64,000 nt of DNA from Arthrobacter sp. PGP41 (GTDB lineage: Bacteria; Actinomycetota; Actinomycetes; Actinomycetales; Micrococcaceae), in assembly GCF_002953935.1 (NCBI RefSeq), contig NZ_CP026514.1, positions 3,782,001 to 3,846,000 on the forward strand, in the 5' to 3' direction. The position numbers and the translations under genes are program-made. Below, in pieces: positions 7,833 to 16,165 of this stretch. Each line of letters begins with the position of its first letter. Positions within the stretch are counted from its first letter, which is position 1. Below the pieces are notes generated by a model. That model saw only the letters and a program-made list of their open reading frames with translations, was not told where the DNA came from and did not search any database.

Positions 7833-10046
7833 TTAGATTGCTTTTGCGATCTTCAAGGGCTGGCCTTCCGTTGGAACTTCTATCGCGTCTATGTCAGGGC
7901 CGCTTCGATCCCAACCATTGAAACGAACCAGCAGGGTTTTTGAACCTTCCCTTACCGGGCGCAGTTTTCGACAGAGAAGTGAAGCAAAAGCTTGGTCATG
8001 TGTAGTGACGAGCAGCTGGCGATGGGGCGTCACCTTACGCAGTAGGTCTACCAAGCCTAGAAGGTGAATATCATCCAGATTTTGTAAGGGATCATCGAGA
8101 ATCATGGACTCGATAGCGCTCGAGGAAAAGCCCATATTGAAAGACATGAAAAGAGCTACAGCAAGCGCGTTTGCTTGCGATGTAGACAATGTTTTCCCCG
8201 GGTCGTCTATCGTGAGGCTAAGCTCCTCGTCACGGACAACGGGGTTTAGTCTATGTTTCCCATTGAACATACGCGTTGCCATTTCCACACTACGAAAAGT
8301 GGGATGAGGGTCGATTGCGGCGTAGAACTGGTCCAGGATTGGTTGCAGAGACGATATGCGACCGCCGACAAAGCTCTCTGAATCGCGCTTTAAAACCTTC
8401 AATAACGCGTCGGCCCTACTCCCAATCTGTTGCCGTGCAACCAATTCACGTTCTGCCTTGTGTAGCTGGACCTCTGCTTCAGCAATTTCTAGATCTAAGC
8501 GTGTTATGCGGCGCTGTGATTTGATCAGGGCAACTACCGGCTCGAAGCTTTGAGCCATCTGTTCAATGTCATCTAATTCGCTACGACGCTGCAAAAGCAT
8601 CGAGTTCTCGCTGTTGATTTGCTGCAACACTTGCGCTGTAAGGGCTTCATCATCAGCATCGCGGGAGACAGTAACACCGAGTTCTGCGGCACGTTCCATC
8701 CGTCTCGAACGCGCTGACTGTGACGCTGCTTGCTTCTCTTGGTCCAGCAGCACCAAACGCTGCATCCGATGTTTCTTTTCCCGCGTGGCCCGCAGGGTAG
8801 TTTCGCAAGCTTCCAAAGCTTCTAGGGTTTTGCCGAGCGCCACAGTTCCGACCGTAGAATTAGACGACTCCACATACTGTCGAAGTCGGCCCTCAAGCGC
8901 CAAGGGGTCCACGGACTGACCGCAGGTTGGACAGGACTCACCCACATGGCGAAGCGCGATTTGGGCCAACGACGACAAATCGTCGCGCAATGACTTTTGT
9001 TGACTAACTTCAATTTGAATTTCATTTAGCTGCAGCTGAATCTGTTGCAACTTCTGTTCGGTGTGGAGTTGCTGCTCCTCGAACTTCCTAAGCTCCGTCT
9101 TGTTTAGCGCGATAGTTCGAGGCGAGGGAGAGTCGGGGAGGGGAACGCTAAATTCGGCTGCAAGGTTCCTCAACTCTCCCTCTTGGTGACGTAATTCGCG
9201 TTGTCGCAACGATATTGCAGAAAGTGTCGCATCCAGCGATGCTTCGGAGAGGTCCGGGGCCAAAGTTAGTGCATTGCCAGTAGCTTCCATGGCGCGCATC
9301 CACCACTTTTTCCACCTATTGGATACCTCGGAAGTTCTCGCCTGGGCAACTTCTTCGCGCAACGAGGTCCTCGCTTGGAGAAGCTCCAGAAGTTGATCAC
9401 GTTGTTGCTGAAGATCGTTGCTTGACTTATTTGTAGATCGAACCCAAGCATTCTTTTCTGACTCAAATTGACTAACAAAGGAAGTTAACTTTCCCGCGCC
9501 CACCATTTGAGAAATCGAGGAGAAGCGCTCCACGTCACTTCTTTCGACCAGAAAGTCGCGAAGAGACTCCTGCTTCATGTAAATAGACTCAACAGCCGTA
9601 TGCATAGCGGCTTCAAAATCATCACGAGAGTCAGCATTGGCTACGTTCACCTTGAGCCAATCCTCAGCTCGCGATCCACTCAAGATTGACTCGCCATCTT
9701 GAATTATCAAGGACCATTCGTTTCTGCGTGGGTCCAGTTCGTCAGGATTGACCAGCGTGCGACGGATGGTCTTTATCGAAGAAGCATTGTCACCAATGGT
9801 GAGGGCAACAGAAGTAGAGCCGGACCTGCTGTAGGCGTTGCGCGGGTCAGCGCCAGATGGGTGCTTCCCAGTCAGTACCCAAGATATAGCGTTGCAAATA
9901 GTAGTCTTGCCATGTCCATTCGACCCTGCGACGACAATGACATCGGCATCGAGCGGGACTTTCACTTGACCCGCAACCCCACCAAACCCCTCTATCTGTA
10001 TCGCATTAAGCCTCAAGCGACTCACCCGCATTTCGATAGTAGTCAT
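7833..10046 (-). CDS. Rad50/SMC-like AAA ATPase with zinc-hook motif
   Basis: A 737-residue ABC-type ATPase of the Rad50/SMC class. Visible motifs: Walker A GSNGHGKTT at 41-49, long charged coiled-coil-like stretches (about 200-345 and 400-560) separated by a CPTC zinc hook at 372-375, a degenerate signature LSTSQ at 620-624, Walker B MILDDP at 648-653 with D-loop LQNLDD, and H-loop His683 in TTHDQ. It is the third gene of an operon and its start overlaps the end of the middle gene by 41 bp (ATG at 10046 or, five codons in, at 10031), implying translational coupling. In this context it probably senses or remodels DNA and licenses the SIR2 effector. Low-GC composition suggests transfer. Confidence 0.88.
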   Translation of the reverse strand: MTTIEMRVSRLRLNAIQIEGFGGVAGQVKVPLDADVIVVAGSNGHGKTTICNAISWVLTGKHPSGADPRNAYSRSGSTSVALTIGDNASSIKTIRRTLVNPDELDPRRNEWSLIIQDGESILSGSRAEDWLKVNVANADSRDDFEAAMHTAVESIYMKQESLRDFLVERSDVERFSSISQMVGAGKLTSFVSQFESEKNAWVRSTNKSSNDLQQQRDQLLELLQARTSLREEVAQARTSEVSNRWKKWWMRAMEATGNALTLAPDLSEASLDATLSAISLRQRELRHQEGELRNLAAEFSVPLPDSPSPRTIALNKTELRKFEEQQLHTEQKLQQIQLQLNEIQIEVSQQKSLRDDLSSLAQIALRHVGESCPTCGQSVDPLALEGRLRQYVESSNSTVGTVALGKTLEALEACETTLRATREKKHRMQRLVLLDQEKQAASQSARSRRMERAAELGVTVSRDADDEALTAQVLQQINSENSMLLQRRSELDDIEQMAQSFEPVVALIKSQRRITRLDLEIAEAEVQLHKAERELVARQQIGSRADALLKVLKRDSESFVGGRISSLQPILDQFYAAIDPHPTFRSVEMATRMFNGKHRLNPVVRDEELSLTIDDPGKTLSTSQANALAVALFMSFNMGFSSSAIESMILDDPLQNLDDIHLLGLVDLLRKVTPHRQLLVTTHDQAFASLLCRKLRPVREGSKTLLVRFNGWDRSGPDIDAIEVPTEGQPLKIAKAI

Positions 10047-10641
10047 GTCGAAGAACTTCCATGGTAGGAATTCCGAGCTTATATGCAGTGACGGTCGCTT
10101 TCAGGTCACTTAGTAACTGGTCCGACTCCGCAGCCAGTCTTTGGGTTAGCGTTTCAAGGGGATCTTGGCTGTCGTCTGACCTGCGAAAACTTATGTCGAC
10201 AACAGGGGCGAGAGCCCGCCTGATACTTTTCAGCACGCCATCGTTAGCGACCCCGGACTGCAGATCTTCGGCTGTGACAACTAGCTTCCTTAGTCGACGA
10301 GTGTCGAAACGGATTCTATGAAGCTCTCCAGCGAGGTGCGCGGGGACGGGTGCACCAGTAGTCAGAATTAGATATCCATCCCACGCCTTGGAGTCAGTTC
10401 CTAGGACATTGGAGCTAACGAGTTGGATCATGGAGTCCTGGGCGACCATCCAATTTTCCGCCAGGTCCTCGAAGCTCTCGTAGGTCCAGACACCAACGAT
10501 GGTGTAAGGATCTTCGAAAGCTCTCGCTCCAGTTGGCCAGTCTTTATAATAAGATCGCGGAATCAAATGAGATCCAGAATTAATGAGTAAATAATCAATG
10601 CGATCTGAAAGAGTTTCGGAACTTATCTGCGCCCTTTTCAT
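10006..10641 (-). CDS. Middle component of SIR2/ATPase operon
   Basis: 211 residues with no signal peptide or membrane span. A central alpha/beta portion (WDGYLILTTGAP, then IRFDTRRLRKLVV) precedes a helical C-terminal part. It overlaps the SIR2 gene by 4 bp upstream and the ATPase by 41 bp downstream, so the three products are likely made together. From memory, the pattern of a small protein between an effector and a Rad50-like ATPase resembles the middle component of ABC three-component (ABC-3C) systems. That identity is inferred from layout and a loose motif resemblance, not from an alignment. No catalytic motif was recognised. Confidence 0.75.
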   Translation of the reverse strand: MKRAQISSETLSDRIDYLLINSGSHLIPRSYYKDWPTGARAFEDPYTIVGVWTYESFEDLAENWMVAQDSMIQLVSSNVLGTDSKAWDGYLILTTGAPVPAHLAGELHRIRFDTRRLRKLVVTAEDLQSGVANDGVLKSIRRALAPVVDISFRRSDDSQDPLETLTQRLAAESDQLLSDLKATVTAYKLGIPTMEVLRHDYYRNAGESLEA

Positions 10642-12026
10642 ATTCCCAGCCTTTCACGCAGCTTATCGCCTTTACTGTCAAATGCGTGGCGGACTTCATC
10701 CACACCAAGCGGAAGAATAATGTCGGCACCGCGAATAAGGTCATTAGGGTCATCTCGCCCCAACAGATCATATGGTGTGGTGTCGAGTGACTGTCTGACA
10801 CCCGCAACTAGGACATGACGAGGTCGCCTAGTCGGCGGGAGAGCCGTAGTTCTCTGTTCCAGCCGCGTCTGAAGCTGACTCCATGGTTGAATCCCGCCTC
10901 CGTGCACCGCGTACAGCCCCGTCCGCTGGCCTGAATCCTCAACGATCTCAGCCCGACCCGTCTCGCTGAACTCAATCGATGTGCCGCCTAATGCTGTCTG
11001 GACGTGCCCTAATCCCAAGACAAGGTCTGCAATCTGCTCGATTTGTATTTCGACGCCTTCAGGACAGTACGGCTTGCCATGCAGCAACCATGCTCCCCGC
11101 ACCTTGCCTAAGGTCACCAGATCGAGCTCGGCCATGCCCTCAAGAGGCAGGTTGCCGAGCGACTCATCCCCATCGTCCAGACGCGTTGCTAAGTTCACTA
11201 CACGGTCTTTAAGCCTGGCGAGTTGTTCTTGGGTTGCACGTTTCGCAAGCTGGCTCATGAAGGCACCCCAGTACATCGGAATGGCGGGTTGAACGTTGTC
11301 ACCTAACGCATCGGCAAAGCTACTGTCCGGATTAGGATCTACGAGATAGAACTCCGATTTCGTTGCCTGTGCCACCCGGCTGACACTCTCAGTTAAGACT
11401 GCCGCCGGACTCCCTAAGCCCACAAATACCGTGATCGGAGCGGAGAGATTTGCACTAGCAACTACTTCCTCCCAATTACCCTTCCAGGCATCCTCTAAGT
11501 CAGATTTTCGAAGGACCCACGTTTCCTCGTCTGATTCGACGCTTCGGTGCAGGTATATCAGTGCACGCATTCCGCCGTTGTCGTGTTCCTCGGGGCCTTT
11601 GATGATTGCCACATCCTGCGGGACACCGAGCACTCCCAAGGCATTTTGCAGCGCTAGATCGTAGTTGAGCGTGATTATATGCCGCAGGGCCCCCTCCACT
11701 AGTAGGGCAGCAGCCAAGAAATGGCCATGGTTCGGACTTGCTGACCGCCAAGAGTCTTTCGGCAGTCGACTCGTGAGTTCACGTTGCGACCCTCCGCAAA
11801 CCGAACTGACTGCATCGGCTAACTGCGACAGATCGCTTGGGTCTGAACAAGCATCTTGCTCAAGGACTCCATCTAAGACCAGCCTCCGAAAGGCCTCCTG
11901 TGAGTAAGCAGCACCAGTCTTCAACCCGGTGGGGAATTCGATGGATCCACCAGCTCCAACCACCAAAACCACTCCGCCGCCTCCGGATCTTGAGATCTGT
12001 TGAAGCAGTCGCGTCGGTAAAGCCAT
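10638..12026 (-). CDS. SIR2-like NAD-binding protein (candidate effector)
   Basis: 462 residues. The N-terminal half has SIR2-like landmarks: GAGGSIEFPTG at 24-34, NYD at 121-123, a likely catalytic His160 in IYLHRS, and the nucleotide-site motif FVGLGS at 201-206. SIR2 domains bind NAD+, and in bacterial immunity they often degrade it. The C-terminal half (about 270-462) is unassigned and could dock to the partner proteins. First gene of the operon, ATG at 12024-12026 with GGGGT upstream, overlapping the next gene by 4 bp. NADase activity and a defence role are inferences from family and context. Confidence 0.82.
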   Translation of the reverse strand: MALPTRLLQQISRSGGGGVVLVVGAGGSIEFPTGLKTGAAYSQEAFRRLVLDGVLEQDACSDPSDLSQLADAVSSVCGGSQRELTSRLPKDSWRSASPNHGHFLAAALLVEGALRHIITLNYDLALQNALGVLGVPQDVAIIKGPEEHDNGGMRALIYLHRSVESDEETWVLRKSDLEDAWKGNWEEVVASANLSAPITVFVGLGSPAAVLTESVSRVAQATKSEFYLVDPNPDSSFADALGDNVQPAIPMYWGAFMSQLAKRATQEQLARLKDRVVNLATRLDDGDESLGNLPLEGMAELDLVTLGKVRGAWLLHGKPYCPEGVEIQIEQIADLVLGLGHVQTALGGTSIEFSETGRAEIVEDSGQRTGLYAVHGGGIQPWSQLQTRLEQRTTALPPTRRPRHVLVAGVRQSLDTTPYDLLGRDDPNDLIRGADIILPLGVDEVRHAFDSKGDKLRERLGI

Positions 12027-12177
12027 CTACATACCCCCACGGATATTTGTCCTGCTGCGTGTCGAAAGTTCACCTAAATCTGGGCTCAATTCTTGCATGG
12101 GCAAGGAGACTTTCGAGCTGAGACCGAAGGGAAAGGCGAGCATGAACTCAAGGCGGGGCCCTGACATCGCCGCACCC
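12027..12177. promoter_or_regulatory. Probable promoter region of the SIR2 operon
   Basis: The 151 bases between the SIR2 start and the end of the ABC exporter should hold the operon promoter. A short frame runs through it on the minus strand but has poor composition and overlaps the exporter, so I do not call it. No clear operator palindrome was seen. Confidence 0.4.
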
Positions 12178-14196
12178 CTAAACCTCCGCCGCTGGAGCCG
12201 CAAACTGGGCTTCATACAACCGTGCATAGGCCCCGCCGGCGGCCAGCAGCGAAGCATGCGTCCCCTGCTCCACGATCTGGCCGGCTTCCATCACCAGGAT
12301 GAGGTCGGCGTCACGGATCGTGGACAGGCGGTGCGCGATCACGAAGGAAGTCCGGTCGGACCGCAGTGCACTCATCGCCTTCTGCACCAGCACCTCGGTC
12401 CGGGTATCCACCGAAGACGTCGCCTCATCCAGGATCAGCACAGAGGGCCGCGCCAGGAACGCCCGCGCAATCGTCAGCAGCTGCTTCTCCCCCGCCGACA
12501 CGTTGGCGCCCTCGTCGTCCAGCACGGTGTCATACCCGTCGGGCAGCGACCGCACGAACCGGTCCACGTACGTCGCCCGCGCCGCCTCAAGAATTTCGGC
12601 TTCAGTAGCCGAAGGCCGCCCGTACGCAATGTTGTCCCGGATGGTCCCGCCGAACAGCCACGTATCCTGCAGCACCATCCCCAGCCGCGAGCGCAGCTCG
12701 CGCCGCGGCACCGAGGTGACGTCCACGCCGTCGAGCGTTATCCGCCCCGCATCCAGCTCGTAGAACCGCATCATCAGGTTCACCAGCGTCGTCTTCCCCG
12801 CCCCGGTGGGCCCCACAATCGCCACCGTCTGCCCCGGCTCCGCCACCAAGGAAAGCCCGGAGATCAGCGGCTTGTCCGGCGAATACGAAAAGGACACCTC
12901 CTCGAACACCAGCCGCCCCCGCCCGAACACCGGCCCGGCAGACGGAGCCGGCTCCACAGACTCCTCAGATTCATCCAGCAGCTCAAACACCCGCTCCGCC
13001 GACGCCACCCCGGACTGCAGCACGTTCGCCATGGACCCCAGCTGAGCCAGCGGCATGGTGAACTGCCGCGAGTACTGGATAAACGCCTGCACGTCGCCCA
13101 GCTGCATCGCCCCGGACGCCACCTGCAGCCCGCCCACCACGGCAATCCCCACGTACACCAGGTTCCCGATGAACGTCATGGCCGGCATGATCAGCCCGGA
13201 AATGAACTGCGCCCCGAAACTCGCCTCATAAAGCTCCGCGTTCTTCTGCCGGAACCGCTCCTCCACCTCGCGCTGCCGGCCGAACACCTTCACCAGCGCA
13301 TGCCCGGTGTACGTCTCCTCGATCTGCCCATTTAACTCACCTGTGTTCTTCCACTGCGCCACAAACAGCTTCTGCGACCGCTTGGCGATCAGCGCCGTGA
13401 TCCCCAGCGTCAGCGGAATGGTCACCAGCGCGATCAGCGCCAGCGTGGGCGAAAGGATCACCATCATCACCAGTACGCCCAGCACCGTCAGCACGGACGT
13501 GACCGCCTGGCTGATGGTCTGCTGCAGGCTCTGGGAGATGTTGTCCACGTCGTTCGTCACCCGGCTGAGCAGCTCACCACGCTGGATCGAGTCAAAGTAC
13601 CGCAGCGGCAGCCGGTGGATCTTCGCCTCGATCTCCCCGCGCAGCCCGAACACCGTCCGCTGCACCACCCCGTTCAGCACATACGCCTGCACCCACATAA
13701 ACGCCGAGGACAGCACATACAGCACCAGCGCCCACGTCAGCACGTTCCCCAGCGCGGCGAAGTCGATCCCCTGCCCCGGCACCAGGTCCATGGCACTGAG
13801 CATGTCCGCGCGCTGCCCCTCCCCGGACGCCCGCAGCTGCGCGATCAGCTGCTCCTTGGTCAACCCGGCGGGCAGCTCCCGGGCCACCACCCCGGCGAAG
13901 ATCAAGTTGGTGCCCTCCCCCAGCAGCCGCGGCCCGGTCACCGAAAACGCCACCCCGGCCACCGCCGTCACGAACACCAGCAGCAGCCACGCCCGCTCCG
14001 GCTGGAGCTTGCCGAGCAGCCGTTTGGCCGACGGCCAGAAGTTCATCGCCTTCTCCGCCGGGACGTTCATCCCCGCGAACGGCCCGCCGCGCCCCGGCCC
14101 GCCCATCGGACGGGGAATGCGCACGACGGCGGCGCCGCCGGTCGCAGAGGCGGGTGCGGCTTGGGTGCCGGCTGCGGGAGAGGGCTGGCGGCTCAT
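12178..14196 (-). CDS. ABC exporter half-transporter, subunit 2
   Basis: 672 residues: a Pro/Gly/Ala-rich N-terminal extension, a six-helix type IV exporter domain (about 60-400) and an ATPase domain with Walker [14 protein letters not shown], signature VSAGEKQLL and canonical Walker [13 protein letters not shown]. Exports lipids, drugs or peptides from the cytoplasm; the substrate is unknown. Its ATG overlaps the end of the partner gene by 4 bp, so the two make a heterodimer. The catalytic Glu is present here, in contrast to the partner. Confidence 0.94.
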   Translation of the reverse strand: MSRQPSPAAGTQAAPASATGGAAVVRIPRPMGGPGRGGPFAGMNVPAEKAMNFWPSAKRLLGKLQPERAWLLLVFVTAVAGVAFSVTGPRLLGEGTNLIFAGVVARELPAGLTKEQLIAQLRASGEGQRADMLSAMDLVPGQGIDFAALGNVLTWALVLYVLSSAFMWVQAYVLNGVVQRTVFGLRGEIEAKIHRLPLRYFDSIQRGELLSRVTNDVDNISQSLQQTISQAVTSVLTVLGVLVMMVILSPTLALIALVTIPLTLGITALIAKRSQKLFVAQWKNTGELNGQIEETYTGHALVKVFGRQREVEERFRQKNAELYEASFGAQFISGLIMPAMTFIGNLVYVGIAVVGGLQVASGAMQLGDVQAFIQYSRQFTMPLAQLGSMANVLQSGVASAERVFELLDESEESVEPAPSAGPVFGRGRLVFEEVSFSYSPDKPLISGLSLVAEPGQTVAIVGPTGAGKTTLVNLMMRFYELDAGRITLDGVDVTSVPRRELRSRLGMVLQDTWLFGGTIRDNIAYGRPSATEAEILEAARATYVDRFVRSLPDGYDTVLDDEGANVSAGEKQLLTIARAFLARPSVLILDEATSSVDTRTEVLVQKAMSALRSDRTSFVIAHRLSTIRDADLILVMEAGQIVEQGTHASLLAAGGAYARLYEAQFAAPAAEV

Positions 14197-15926
14197 ACCG
14201 TCTCCTCCGCCGCGAGCTGGGACGAAACGATCTCGCGGTATGTCTCCGACGTCTCCAGCAGCTCACTGTGCGTTCCGCGCCCCACGATCCTGCCGCCGTC
14301 GAGCACTAAAATCTGGTCCGCGTCCACGATGCTGGAGACGCGCTGGGCGATGATCACCAGCGTGGCGCCGGCGGTGCTGCGCTTGAGTGCCTGGCGGAGC
14401 CGGGCGTCGGTGCCGGTGTCCAGCGAGGAGAACGAGTCGTCAAAGATGTACAGCTCGGGCCGCTTCACCAGGGCCCGGGCAATGGCCAGCCGCTGCCGCT
14501 GCCCGCCGGAAACGTTGGTGCCGCCCTGGCTGATGGGCCCGTCCAGCCCCTCGTCCATCCGCTCCACGAAGTCCCGCGCCTGGGCGATTTCCAGGGCGGT
14601 CCAGAGCTCGTCCTCGGTGGCGTTCGGCTTGCCGTAGAGCAGGTTGCTGCGCACGGTGCCGCTGAACAGGTAGGGCCGCTGCGGGACCAGGCCGATGTGC
14701 CCCCAGAGCAGGTCCGGGTGCAGCTCGCGCACGTCCACGCCGTCCATCCGGACCGAGCCGCTGGTGGCGTCGAACAGCCGGGGCATGAGGTTCACCAGGG
14801 TGGTCTTGCCGGACCCGGTGCTGCCGATGATCGCCGTCGTCTGCCCTGCCCTGGCGGTGAAGCTGATGCCGGAGAGGACGGGCTGGTCGGCACCCGGGTA
14901 GGCGAATCCGACGTCGCGCATTTCCAGCTCGCCGCGCCGGACCTCGCTGCTGAGCGGGCGGGCAGGCGGCCGGACGCTCGACTCGGTGCGCAGCACCTCG
15001 CCGATCCGGTCGGCCGAGACGGCCGCGCGCGGGATCATCACGGCCATGAACGTGGCCATCATGACGGACATCAGGATCTGGATCAGGTAGCTCAGGAACG
15101 CGATGAGCGTGCCCACCTGTATGGAGCCGTCCTGGATGCGGAACGAGCCGAACCAGATCACGGCCACGCTGGAGACGTTCAGCACCAGCATTACCACCGG
15201 GAACGCGAGGGCCATGAGCCGGCCGGCACGGAGGGCGGTGTCCGTGACGTCGTCGTTGGCCTGGGCGAAGCGCGCGGTCTCGATGTCCTCGCGGACGAAC
15301 GCGCGGACCACGCGGATGCCGGTGAGCTGCTCGCGGAGGACGCGGTTCACGGTGTCGATCCGCTTCTGCATCTTGCGGAACAGCGGCACCATCCGGGCGG
15401 TAAGCAGGCCGACGGCGATGAGCAGCACCGGGACGGCGACGGCGATCAGCCAGGACAGCTGCACGTCCTGCCGCACGGCCATGATCACGCCGCCGATGCT
15501 GAGCATGGGCGCGGTGACCAGCATGGTGGCGGACATGAGGACCAGCTGCTGGACCTGCTGGACGTCGTTCGTGGACCGTGTGATCAGGCTTGGCGCGCCG
15601 AACTTGGTGACTTCCTGCTCGGAGAACTCCCCCACCCGTTTGAAGATCGCGCCCCGAAGGTCCCGGCCGACGCCCATGGCTGCCTTCGCCGCGAAGTACA
15701 CCGCAATGACGGCGCAGACGATCTGCAGCAGGGTGATCGCCAGCATCACGCCGCCCAGGCTGAGGATGTAGCCGATGTTCGCCTTGGCCACACCCTCGTC
15801 GATGATGTCCGCGTTCAGGGTGGGCAGGTATAGGGACGCGATGGACTGCGCCAGCTGGAAAACCACGACGACGGCCAGCAGCGGCCGGTGCGGCCGCAGG
15901 TATTCAACAAGCAGCTTCCAGAGCAT
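14193..15926 (-). CDS. ABC exporter half-transporter, subunit 1
   Basis: 577 residues from the ATG at 15924-15926, which is preceded by GTCAGGAG; an upstream in-frame ATG lacks such a site. Six membrane helices, then an ATPase domain with Walker [14 protein letters not shown], signature VSGGQRQRL and Walker [13 protein letters not shown]. The usual Walker B Glu is replaced by Asp, a mark of the degenerate nucleotide site in heterodimeric exporters such as TM287/288. Translationally coupled to the downstream half-transporter. Transcribed divergently from the rifampin-phosphotransferase-like gene. Confidence 0.94.
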   Translation of the reverse strand: MLWKLLVEYLRPHRPLLAVVVVFQLAQSIASLYLPTLNADIIDEGVAKANIGYILSLGGVMLAITLLQIVCAVIAVYFAAKAAMGVGRDLRGAIFKRVGEFSEQEVTKFGAPSLITRSTNDVQQVQQLVLMSATMLVTAPMLSIGGVIMAVRQDVQLSWLIAVAVPVLLIAVGLLTARMVPLFRKMQKRIDTVNRVLREQLTGIRVVRAFVREDIETARFAQANDDVTDTALRAGRLMALAFPVVMLVLNVSSVAVIWFGSFRIQDGSIQVGTLIAFLSYLIQILMSVMMATFMAVMIPRAAVSADRIGEVLRTESSVRPPARPLSSEVRRGELEMRDVGFAYPGADQPVLSGISFTARAGQTTAIIGSTGSGKTTLVNLMPRLFDATSGSVRMDGVDVRELHPDLLWGHIGLVPQRPYLFSGTVRSNLLYGKPNATEDELWTALEIAQARDFVERMDEGLDGPISQGGTNVSGGQRQRLAIARALVKRPELYIFDDSFSSLDTGTDARLRQALKRSTAGATLVIIAQRVSSIVDADQILVLDGGRIVGRGTHSELLETSETYREIVSSQLAAEETV

Positions 15927-16109
15927 GGGCGGCTCCTGACACAGTGTCCACAAGAGGTGGTGCGAAGGTCAGTTTACGTCCGGAGGCTGGGAAGAGGGCC
16001 GGCTGTTGCTGGATAAACCGGCCGGTTCTCGGACAGCGTACGCGCCGCGACCGGAAGGTGCTCAGTGAATAAGGAACCCTTGCGGGCTCACGTTCAGGGC
16101 GCGTACGTT

Positions 16110-16130
16110 TAGAGAACGACAAGTTCTCTA
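16110..16130. promoter_or_regulatory. Operator palindrome, likely TetR site
   Basis: TAGAGAAC and GTTCTCTA form a perfect 8-bp inverted repeat around GACAA, 36 bp before the start of the rifampin-phosphotransferase-like gene. The TetR gene is the last gene of that unit, so autoregulation through this site is the simplest reading. Confidence 0.65.
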
Positions 16131-16165
16131 TATCCAGACCACCCTCCGTCCCCGAGGAGCCCCCG

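Noticed and set aside
6400..12170. Prophage or integrative element
   Set aside because: No integrase, transposase, phage structural gene or direct-repeat attachment site could be identified around the island.
12027..12257. Short frame just upstream of the SIR2 gene
   Set aside because: It overlaps the end of the ABC exporter, has poor composition and no family resemblance; the region is better read as promoter.
14697..15833. Long His/Asp/Gly-rich frames opposite the ABC exporter genes (also 12097-13335)
   Set aside because: Composition is that of antisense shadows; the exporter frames carry all ABC motifs.
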